DNA of 64,000 nt. It comes from Bactrocera neohumeralis (taxonomy: Eukaryota; Arthropoda; Insecta; Diptera; Tephritidae). Under the pieces are notes generated by a model. That model was given only the letters and a program-made list of their open reading frames with translations. It was not told the origin of the DNA and did not search any database. Shown one piece after another: positions 55,215-64,000 of this stretch; positions within the stretch are counted from its first letter, which is position 1, and every line of letters begins with the position of its first letter. Position numbers and translations under genes: made by a program. Location of the stretch: NCBI RefSeq assembly GCF_024586455.1, contig NC_065921.1, positions 44,848,574 to 44,912,573 of the forward strand. Direction: 5' to 3'.

Positions 55215-55725
55215 AAATAGAAAACTTGTCAACATAGCCTTGATTTTTGACCTGCTTTGACGTGTTTTTCCCGGCTTCAGTTCACCTTTGCCGCGATATT
55301 CGGCCAACTGATCGTCTGTTTCCTGGTCGTAAGCATATATCCAAGACTCATCGCCAGTAATAATACGATTCATGACATCCTGGTAGTCGGAAAGCATTGT
55401 AAACGCTGTTTTTCGAAAAAAATGAGTGATTTTGGAAATAATCATGCTTCCGCTTTTCTTAGGTCCAAATGATCTTTCAAAATGGTTTTCACAGATCCTT
55501 CCGATATTTCAACGTTGCCAGTAAGATCTCTGATCAAATCATCGATTCTCAAACACCAATGCCTTTATTGTATTGACGTGTTGATCGTCAGTTGATGTTG
55601 ATGGCCGTCCTATACTAAATACTAATGATTATTTTGATGCGAAATTTGGCACAGATGTTACTAACAGTCATACCAACCTAGAAAAAATTATTTCGACGAA
55701 TGGGTTTTTGCCCGAAATTTAAATT
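55215..55725 (-). pseudogene. Mariner remnant, same subfamily as 25086 and 36690
   Basis: Minus strand: MLSDYQDVMNRIITGDESWI, YAYDQETDDQLAEYRGKGEL, KPGKTRQSRSKIKAMLT. The upstream helix-turn-helix is degraded, and the leader (55640-55725) matches the other two. It ends downstream of the first Asp. Confidence 0.8.
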
Positions 55726-55744
55726 GAATATCTTACAATTTTAT

Positions 55745-56160
55745 GCTCACAGCTGCCATACGAGTACAAACCGATTGAACAAAATCATATCCATGAAAAT
55801 AAAACTTTTTTATTTAATAAATTATTTTCCGAAGTTTAGCATAAATTATTGTTTAAAGTAACAGTTAAATGCCGAGTAAATTTTTCAGATCGGATCACTA
55901 AAGCATATAGCTGCCGTACAAACCGAACAATCATAATAAAGTCCTTGTATAGAAAACTTTTTTATTTGATGAGAAATCTTCACGAAATATGGCACAGATT
56001 GTTGTCCAAGGCAACACTACAATCTCTAAACAGATTGTTCAGATCGGACCACTACAAAATATAACTGACATTCACAGTGATCGCCCCAAGTCAAGGTAAA
56101 ATTCTTTTCTATAATTTTATACTATAAGAAATGCAGCTATTAAGGGCATAATAGCGAAGT
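55745..56160 (+). repeat. Dispersed repeat family 1, forward copy
   Basis: agctgccatacgagtacaaa, ttttcagatcggatcacta, agctgccgtacaaaccgaac, tgttcagatcggaccactac and aagaaatgcagctattaagg are all family hallmarks. Confidence 0.6.
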
Positions 56161-57999
56161 GAACGTTGTTTGCTCCTCAAGGGTTCGCTAGATGAATCCA
56201 AAAACATCGTCCAAGTAAAATTAAAATTAAAGAATGAAACACTCAATCGAAAACTGATACAATTTGGACAAAGTAATACCACTACAGAACTCGATGGTTT
56301 AAATTTTCCTTGCAGGTTACCTACAAAAAGCTTACATTTTACCCTATAAATATATGCATTTTCATACTATGTACATATGTATATAAAAATGTTTATACTC
56401 ATATACAGTCACGTAGGTATTAACACATATTTCATGTATCTGCATTGACATGGTGATTTTATCGTTCAACTTAATCCTATTTGCCGCTACCGTTAGTTAC
56501 ATGCACGCAATGTTCAATCGATTGCATTTAATATACACACACTCTTATATACACATGCATATTGTTATATATCTGTCGATATGTTAGCGCACTAAGTTAT
56601 CACGTCTTTATTTGCAATTGACAAATTTCGTGCATATCTGTAACAAATGGCTGACCATTTCATGGGTCGTGCAACAAAGCAATCGAAATTCAACGTCCGT
56701 CCGGTCGAAGCCGCTCAATTGTCCACAAAAGTTGACTCGTTTTTCATTTATTCGTTAGACCTAGATTTCGATTATTTTCCGATTTTATTTTTTGCATTCT
56801 TTTTGGTTCAATCAATCATACACTCATTTCGGTTGTTTGTACCAATTTTACGTTTTTAAGACGATTTGCGTTGGATTTGGTGATTTACATTTCGTGCAAT
56901 ACACATTTATACATATGTATATACGATATGTATGTTGCGTATATTTCACCAGCAGTGTAATCAATCTCAGTGGTCAGTGTTTGAGTAGGCGTATGTAGGC
57001 GTTGGACTTGACAGAAAACAACCGTAAAATTGCCTACAATTGTCACACAGCCTTACAAATTTTCAACTATATGAGTATCATTTGGCTTTATGACCTGCTA
57101 AATGGAAATTTATTGATACATTTTCCATCAGTGGGTATTTCGTATGCGTATGTACTTATACGCATGTGACTTGATTAGTTTTTAAGTAAAAAATAAATTT
57201 GAGTTTGGGTTTTATTTTTAGAGCGATTTACATAGAGATAGAAAGGAGGATTGATTTGACTTCAAATTTCATGAGAAAAGTTTATATTTTTTATATAATT
57301 TTATGTGAGTGTAATATTTACATTCTAACGGTTGTTATAGCAGCTTAAAGTCAACGAGAAAGATGTAGGATTATTAATGATACATACAAGTACATACCAT
57401 CTGATCAACAGAAAAACTAGTCCATTTAATCTGCTCGCGTATAGCGAATCGATAAACTTTTTGAATTGGTATAAACTTCGTTATAAGTCCGTGAGAAGCT
57501 GGATAAAATCTATTAGTGTGTTTTTGGCAGCAGTTTGTTTATGATCTGCGAGGGTTTTCTAGCAAATTTTTACTTGAAAAAAAGAGCAATGAGTTTGCTT
57601 TAAATTTTGTGTTTCCAAAGGAATTTTCCCAAGAAATCGTTGAAAATACTGCAGAAATGTCTTCGGGAGTGTACTTGTCTCATGCGAGTCGTTCGTTGCA
57701 GCTCTGGTAAGGGATTCCAACATGTCTAAAAATTTGAAAAAAATCTAAATTTTTGTTTTATAATATGTTAGTTTAGAATCTAAACTTTAGTTATTCAAAA
57801 ATATTACCCTAAAAGTATTTGCCAAAATTCAAATTATTTCGGAAGTCAGTGTCGTTTTAGTGTCGTGGCAACTGGTTTAACGGACGACTGCAACAAAAGA
57901 CGACTGGAGGCCAGTCGCGTTTTTCTCTACACCACTTTTTTCGATGTAGTCGCCACAACATATCAAGTTCTAATTAGCCGATTTACTAAAAATATGACA
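56161..57999. other. No gene recognised
   Basis: Spacer. The 70-codon frame at 56647-56859 is low-complexity towards its end and I do not call it. Confidence 0.4.
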
Positions 58000-58435
58000 T
58001 GAATTTCATACTCTTGCAACTTGCAAGGATTAAAGCCAGAGAAGTACCTTCAGGTACATAAGGCCTGCTAGTTATATGGGGTCTAGGGCGAGGTTTAATC
58101 CGATTTCATTCATTCTAGGTACAAAGATGCAACGCTATAAGAAAATCACTTTTTCTGTGAGGATATGTAACGTCTAAAGTCTATGATTCAGACCTTGGAG
58201 CAAAACTCAATAGATGAACGGATTGAAAAAGAAAATCTCCAAAAATTAAATGCAAAATAATGTTCTTTCGAATGATGGTAAACATTTCCCATTAAATTTG
58301 AAGTTTCTTTAAAGAAGTAGGGAATCTCGAAATGGATCGCACTTTATAACCTGATATCTATCTCCATTAGCTTTAGGTGATACATATAACCGTTAGCTGA
58401 ACAAAATACGCAGTAACATGCTGCAAAAGTATGAA
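58000..58435 (+). repeat. Dispersed repeat family 2, partial copy with a Tc1/mariner end inside
   Basis: ttcatactcttgcaacttgc (near 58000-58030) and attagctttaggtgatacat with aaccgttagctgaacaaaat (58370-58410) correspond to the ends of the 54222 unit in the same orientation. A Tc1/mariner 3' end (58235-58345) sits between. Confidence 0.5.
58235..58345 (+). mobile_element. 3' end of a Tc1/mariner-type element
   Basis: Matches 35548-35665 and the complement of 51214-51335, ending in agtagggaatctcgaaatgg. It carries no coding sequence. Confidence 0.65.
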
Positions 58436-58639
58436 AATATCAAAAGCTTTTGACATTCGCCAGCATTTTCAATTGACAAAGAAAAGCCGGCTTCTACACT
58501 AGAATATCTCCTTAATGACGAAAACTTCGAAAAGAAAAAGAAACAGTGCTTTAAAATCATAATGTTGGCATCAGAGAGATAACGGGGATCTCAACATCTC
58601 TTATGGACAAACACATTTTGGATAATGGTCTGGTCTATA

Positions 58640-58790
58640 GAGGTATTGAAGGAGATGATTGATAACGTAGTTGAGAACTCTAAATGCATCAAACTCATCA
58701 TTATTGGTGACGAGATGCGAGTTTATGAATATGACGTCGAAACTTTTCGACAATCTAGCGAATGGCGATCCAAACAGGAACCGAAACCTA
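58640..58790 (+). pseudogene. Mariner transposase fragment
   Basis: LKEMIDNVVENSKCIKLIII, then GDEMRVYEYDVETFRQSSEW, RSKQEPKPNK: the segment around the first catalytic Asp and the EW...EPKPK linker. Only 50 codons remain. A neighbouring frame (58671-58949) is out of register and not coding. Confidence 0.7.
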
Positions 58791-59944
58791 ACAAATAATT
58801 CGTTGAAGGAATTTCTGACCGAGCCTTATAACAAGTGTGTGAATGTTTGTATGGATTTACACTATCTCTCTCCATCTCTTACTCTCTATTTTACATCAAA
58901 TGATTTTCAAGTTATACTTACTTGTCAGTATCTATCGCTCTCTCTCTAATTTCCAACTTTTGTAGAGCATTGCGGATGTTAATTCACAACTTTCTGAATT
59001 ATGAAGGGATTTTCAAATCGTTTACATTATAGATGAAATTATACTAAACTCCTTGCTTTGTGAGGTAACTGTCAATTGTGATTTTTTTATGACTGTGAAA
59101 CTTTGAAAAAACTTTTATTTAAAGAACATATGAATTTTTTCGGGTCTAATAATATCAATTGTAACGGAAACGGTGTTTATGCTTTATTACAACGGTGAAT
59201 TAATTGATTTAGACTCGGCATTGTATCACCAAAAGTTTACAATAGCTATAAACATTAATATTATCTTAGAAAATCCCATAAAATATTATATTTTCAGAGA
59301 ATTACAAATACAAAATAAAAAGTTTAAACTATGACTTTATTTGAGCTAAGAATACTTTTCTACAGTGTAGAATTTTATGACTAGTAAATTCGTTGTTGTT
59401 TATTGCATTAGCATGTTTGTATATTTATACTTGCATAATGATATTTTATTGTGTTTACTTTTACAAAGTCAGCAAAGGAATGAGCTTTATATTATTTAAT
59501 ATTTTTGCGATCTTATCAGCAAGCCAGCAAATTAAAAATATACTTTATTTAATATGCTTATGTACATATTTGCGTCTGTTGGTATTAGATAACAGTAAAT
59601 GGTAATTTTTGATATGCCCAGCTTGTTTCCAAAGTTATTATGCCCTGCTAGTGGCATCATCTATATAACTTTCTAATGCAATTAAAATGAAAATTGGGAT
59701 AAAAAATTTAGCAAAAAAATGTATGGCTGAAACTGAGTAATTGATACAAAAAACTGTAATTTTTGCGTCAGGTGTCTCAAAATCGTATTGGACAGACGAT
59801 GCATTAAATATTGTTCCTTTGGTTTTCAAACCTTACAACTTGCCGAGTGATTAAAGATAAAACAGTCTAAGAAAATAGTCCGACCTACATATGTATATAA
59901 ATATTTCGTAAAGAGGAATTCCGAGGACCTTTTGTGTTTGGATT
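58791..59944. other. No gene recognised
   Basis: A+T-rich spacer; frames of 60-70 codons only. Confidence 0.4.
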
Positions 59945-60416
59945 ACTTCTTCCTTATTGGGGTAGACACCGCTTACGCGGTTAAAGCCGAGCTTACAACA
60001 GCGCGCCAGTTGTTCTTGCTTTTCCTTGTTTGACGAAAATTGAAGATTCTAGTGTAGCCATGTTCTTCTCCTCCTGATCTTTCCAACGGAGAGGAGGTCT
60101 TCCTCAACTTTCTACGGCGGGTACTGCTTCAAATACTCCCAAAGCCGTAGCGTTTACATCCATTCGAACGAACTACTTGCATATCAATGTCGTCGTATAT
60201 CTCGTACAGCTCATCATTCTATCGACAGCGGGATTCGTCGTTGCGTCAATGCGCAAAGGACCATAAGTCTTTCGCAGAACCTTTCTCTCGAAAACTCGTA
60301 ACATCTACTCTCTGTTGTCATCGTCCATGTCTTTGCACCACATAGCAGAACGGGGATGATGACTGATTTGTAGAGTTTGGCCTTTGGTAGTCGAGAAAGG
60401 ACTTTGCTCCTCAATT
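59945..60416 (-). mobile_element. RTE 3' fragment, disrupted by the next RTE copy
   Basis: The minus strand has the RTE 3' end from the gaggacttttc-like C-terminal region down to the tail at 59945. At 60416 it is cut off exactly where the tail of the copy at 60417-63144 begins, so the younger copy appears to have inserted into it. There is a deletion near 60170. Confidence 0.8.
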
Positions 60417-63144
60417 CTTCTTCTTCTTAATTGGCGTAGACACCGCTTATGCGATTATAGCCGAGTTAACAACAGCGCGCCAGTCGTTTCTTCTTTTCGC
60501 TACGTGGCGCCAATTGGATATTCCAAGCGTAGCCAGGTCCTTCTCCACCTGGTCCTTCCAACGGAGTGGAGGTCTTCCTCTTCCTCTGCTTCCCCCAGCG
60601 GGTACAGCGTCGAATACTTTCAGAGCTGGAGTGTTTTCGTCCATTCGGACAACATGACCTAGCCAGCGTAGCTGCTGTCTTTTAATTCGCTGAACTATTT
60701 ATGTCAATGTCGTCGTATATCTCGTACAGCTCATCGTTCCATCGAATGCGATATTCGCCGTGGCCAATGCGCAAAGGACCATAAATCTTTCGCAGAACTT
60801 TTCTCTCGAAAACTCGTAACGTCGACTCATCGGTTGCTGTCATCGTCTAAGCCTCTGCACCATACAGCAGGACGGGAATTATGAGTGACTTATAGAGTTT
60901 GGCTTTTGTTCGTCGAGAGAGGACTTTACTTTTCAATTGCCTACTCAGTCCGAAGTACCACCTGTTAGCAAGAGCAATCCGGCGTTGGATTTCCAGGCTG
61001 ACATTGTTGGTGGTGTTAATACTGGTTCCTAAATAGACGAAATTATCTTCAACTTCAAAGTTATGACTGTCAAAAGTGACGTGAGTGCCAAGTCGCGTGT
61101 GCGACGACTGTTTGTTTGATGACAATAGATATCTCGTCTTGCCTTCGTTCACTGCCAGACCCATTTTCTGTGCTTCCTTGTCCAGCCTGGAGAAATCAGA
61201 ACTTACGGCGCGGGTGTTGAGGCCGATGACATCAATATCATCGGCATAAGCCAGCAGCTATACACTCTTATAAAAGATTGTACCTGCTCGATTAAGTTCT
61301 GCGGCTCGAATAATTTTCTCCAGCAGCAGATTGAAGAAGTCGCACGATAGGGAGTCGCCTTGTCTGAAACCTCGTTTGGTATCGAACGGCTCGGAGAGGT
61401 CCTTTCCGATTCAGACTAAGCTTTTCGTGTTGCTCAACGTCAGTTTACACAGCCGTATTAGTTTTGCGGGGATAACAAATTCAGACATCGCGGCATAAAG
61501 GCAGCACCTTTTCGTGCTGTCGAAAGCAGCTTTGAAATCGACGAAGGGGTGGTGTGTGTCGATTCTTCACGGGTCTTTTCCAAGATTTGGCGCATGGTAA
61601 ACATCTGGTCGGTTGTTGATTTTCCGGGTCTAAAGCCACACTGATAAGGTCCAATCAGTTTGTTGACGGTGGGCTTTATCTTTTACACAATACGCTCGAT
61701 AGAACCTTATATGCGATGTTGAGGAGGCTTATCCCAAGGTAGTTGGCGCAGATTGTGGGGTCTCCTTTTTTATGGATTGGGCAGAGCACACTTAAATTCC
61801 AATCGTTAAGCATGCTTTCGTCCGACCATATTTTACAAAGAATCGGTGACCAGGTCTCCTTTGGGAGTTCTACAAGAGTATGCTCCGGTCTTGAAACCTT
61901 CTGTAAGCCGCCGCATTTTTTCATAGAATTTTCGAGCATTACCCTATCGGCCAGCTTATCAAGCTCTTCATACTCACGAAATTCGGCCTCTTTCTTTTTC
62001 TGTTTGCAAATGCGTCTCGCTTCCCTCTTCAACTCTCGGTATCTATCCCATCCCGCACGTGTTGGGGTCGATCGTAACGTTGCGAGGTAGGCAGCCTGTT
62101 TTCTCTCCGCTGCGACACGGCACTCCTCGTCGTACCAGCTGTTCTTTTGCATTTTCCGAAAACCAATGGTTTCGGTTGCAGCTGTACGTAAGGAGTTTGA
62201 AATGCCGTCCCACAGTTCCCTTATACCGAGTTGTTGACGAGTGCTCTCAGAGAGCAGGAGTGCAAGGAATGCAAGCCGAGTAGAAAATCATTCTGCTGTC
62301 TGTTGTGATTGCAGCTTCTTGACGTCGAACCTTCCTTGTGTTTGTTGGCGTGCGTTTTTGGCTGCACAGAGGCGGGTGCGAATCTTGGCAACAAGATAGT
62401 GGTCCGAGTCGGTGTTAGGATCTCGGAGCGTACGCACATCTAAAACACTGGAGACATGTTTTCCGTCTATCACAACATGATCGATCTGGTTGGTAGTTTT
62501 TTGATCCGGAGACAGTCAGGTAGCTTGATGAATCTTCTTGTGCTGGAATCTAGTACTACAGATAACCATATATCGGGCCCCGGCGAAGTCGATCAGCCTC
62601 AACCCATTTGGGGATGTTTCGTCGTGGAGGCTGAATTTACCGGCCGTAGTGCCAAAGATACCTTCTTTGACCACCCTGGCGTTAAAATCGCCAAGTACGA
62701 TTTTGACATCGTGGCGGGGGCAGCTCTCATAAGTGTGCTCCAAGCACTCATAAAAGGCATCTTTGGGCACATCATCCTTCTCATCCGTCGGGGCGTGGGC
62801 GCAAATCAGCGATATGCTGAAGAACCTCGCTTTGATGCGGATTGTGGCTAGACGTTCATTCACCGGAGTGAATGATAGTACTCGGCGACGTAGTCTCTCT
62901 CCCACCACGAATCCTACAACAAACTTGCGCTCCTTTAAATGGCCACTGTAGTAAATGCCACAAGGACCTACTCGTCTCTGTCTTTGTCCCGTCCAACGCA
63001 TTTCTTGGACGGCGGTGATGTCAGCCTTTATTTTCACAAGGACATCAACCAGCTGGGCAGCGGCACCTTCCCAATTAAGGGACCGGACATTCCAGGTACA
63101 TGACCTTAATTCGTACTATTTATTTCGTTTGCCATGGTCGTTAT
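60417..63144 (-). mobile_element. RTE retrotransposon, near-complete coding part, 5' truncated
   Basis: Minus-strand counterpart of the 18802 copy. From 63144: the endonuclease (MKIKADITAVQEMRWTGQ at 63037, VKIVLGDFNARVV, HKKIHQAT), the linker, the RT block near 61770 (SVLCPIHKKGDPTICANY), the RT core with GFRPGKS-like and ADD-like regions near 61600 and 61240, and the C-terminus with FVYLGTSINTTNNVSLE. Its 3' tail (ttcttcttcttaattggcg on the plus strand) is intact. Damage: stops and frameshifts near 62500, a deletion near 61850 removing about 85 codons of RT, and TGG to TAG near 60850. The truncated 5' end abuts Helitron sequence. Confidence 0.9.
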
Positions 63145-63150
63145 GTAAAA

Positions 63151-63275
63151 GACGTTAGTTACTACGCTTATAGAGAACTGCGAGAACGCCTGGACCGATT
63201 TCGGTGATTAAAAGAAAGTGACGTTAGTTACTACGCTTATAACTGGAGTACGCCTGGACCGATTTCGGTGATTAC
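63151..63275. repeat. Tandem leader repeat, 69-bp period
   Basis: gacgttagttactacgctta, with acgcctggaccgatttcggt, occurs twice, starting at 63151 and 63220. A related acgcctggaccaattttgcc block appears once more at 63438. Confidence 0.8.
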
Positions 63276-63905
63276 CACCAATTCGGACAGGTCTCCGCCC
63301 AAACAAGGAGAATACTTAAGAAAATTCTGGAAAATTTTCCGAAAAAAAAATTATCAAGAAAATAAATTTTCAAATACGATTTTAAAAAGGAAATAAAAAC
63401 GAACATGATTTTAAATGCTGGCGCATAACTCAAAAACGCCTGGACCAATTTTGCCAATTCTTTTTTTTAAATGTTCGTTGAGGCTCAAGGATGGTTTTTA
63501 TGGCGAAAAAATTCGAATAATTGCCGGAAACCCCGTAAAAAGAGCCCTTTTCTTTTTCCCATACAAACGAATGAATGCTGTTAGTAACGCTAATGCTCGA
63601 GAACAGCTGAACCAATCTTGATGAAATTTTCAGAGGTTGTTCGCTGTGGATCGAGGAAAGTTTAGAAATAAAAAAAACCGTATGCTTTTCGTGAGGAAAA
63701 GTCGGAAAGTTGGACAATTCCAAAAAAATAACTTTTTTACAAAATTTTTTTTTTTCAACTTTTTTCCTTTTGTTTTTCATTTGTCAAATTTGTCGTTTGC
63801 TTTCTTTATTCCGGTTATTCAAAAAAAAATTATTGAAATTTATTCCGTGAAAACGTTATGTGTGTTTCACACAAAGTGCTCAATTACAGATTGAAATTTG
63901 TTACG

Positions 63906-64000
63906 ATGCCACGAAGAGGTCGCGTTCGTTTTGGCATCAACATAAGTATGTATATTGACAGCCCATGGCACATGACCGAGTATTCCCAGGATGCGATGAC
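63906..64000 (+). CDS. Helitron Rep/helicase, N-terminal start (partial)
   Basis: Begins MPRRGRVRFGI and runs open for 31 codons to the window edge (...WHMTEYSQDAMT). The start matches the Helitron at 5815 on the minus strand (MPRRGR). Whether it stays open beyond the window cannot be seen. Confidence 0.5.
   Translation, partial: MPRRGRVRFGINISMYIDSPWHMTEYSQDAM

Larger units (their letters stand above)
63145..64000 (+). mobile_element. Helitron 5' part, running off the window
   Basis: The leader from 63416 matches the minus-strand Helitron at 5020-6340 (tggcgcataactcaaaaacg, caaggatggtttttatggcg, ttcagaggttgttcgctgtg). It starts with a tandem leader repeat (63151-63275) and reaches the MPRRGR start at 63906. 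Confidence 0.75.

Noticed and set aside
58671..58949. 92-codon plus-strand frame
   Set aside because: It overlaps a mariner fragment in a different register and then runs into tctctctc repeats.
1..64000. tRNA, rRNA or other RNA genes
   Set aside because: No cloverleaf with internal promoter boxes and no ribosomal segment was recognised by eye; a covariance-model scan would be needed to exclude them.

Overview
The window looks like a stretch of fly nuclear genome that is dense in transposons, most likely from a tephritid fruit fly. This is inferred from an insect-type alkaline phosphatase gene with short introns and GT/AG splice sites, A+T-rich spacer full of acatatgtatgt-type microsatellite, and a transposon mix (RTE, Jockey/LOA/R1-like non-LTR elements, many mariners, piggyBac, pogo, Helitron) familiar from higher Diptera. 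Species cannot be fixed from the sequence alone.

Only one convincing host gene is present: a three-exon alkaline phosphatase on the minus strand (29899 to 26207). It encodes a 526-residue secreted enzyme with all metal ligands and the catalytic serine in place. One other long intact frame exists, 33633-34709 minus. It is a pogo/Tigger-like protein that keeps its DNA-binding half and its C-terminal domain but has lost the DDE catalytic core. It is either an internally deleted transposon or a domestication candidate, and it is the most interesting item here.

Layout: 1-660 A+T-rich degenerate tandem repeat; 2.0-4.4 kb RTE copy broken by an R1-like insertion with a 12-bp target duplication; 5.0-6.3 kb Helitron (minus); 6.5-7.9 kb tandemly duplicated, internally deleted RTE derivative; 8.0-9.1 kb piggyBac ruin; 12.1-13.5 kb deletion-derivative mariner beside a Tc3-like fragment; 15.2-16.1 kb two mariner ruins; 18.8-22.0 kb nearly complete RTE with 12-bp target duplication; 24.3-25.9 kb RTE and mariner fragments; 26.2-29.9 kb alkaline phosphatase; 30.3-33.0 kb Jockey-like remnant and dispersed repeats; 33.2-35.7 kb pogo-like element and second deletion-derivative mariner; 36.7-41.4 kb mariner, non-LTR and TTAA-ended elements; 43.1-46.3 kb non-LTR and mariner remnants; 46.4-48.3 kb Helitron helicase interrupted by a mariner; 50.6-58.8 kb non-LTR, Tc1/mariner and dispersed repeats; 59.9-63.1 kb RTE nested in RTE (minus); 63.1-64.0 kb start of another Helitron running off the edge.

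Apart from the phosphatase the genes do not work together. The window is mainly a record of transposon insertion, nesting and decay. Three patterns stand out: different copies share the same disabling lesion (two RTE copies with the same nonsense codon, two mariners with the same internal deletion), which suggests mobilisation in trans; several insertions keep readable target-site duplications that order the events; and two non-coding dispersed families recur in both orientations. All family assignments come from reading translations by eye; no database search was run.
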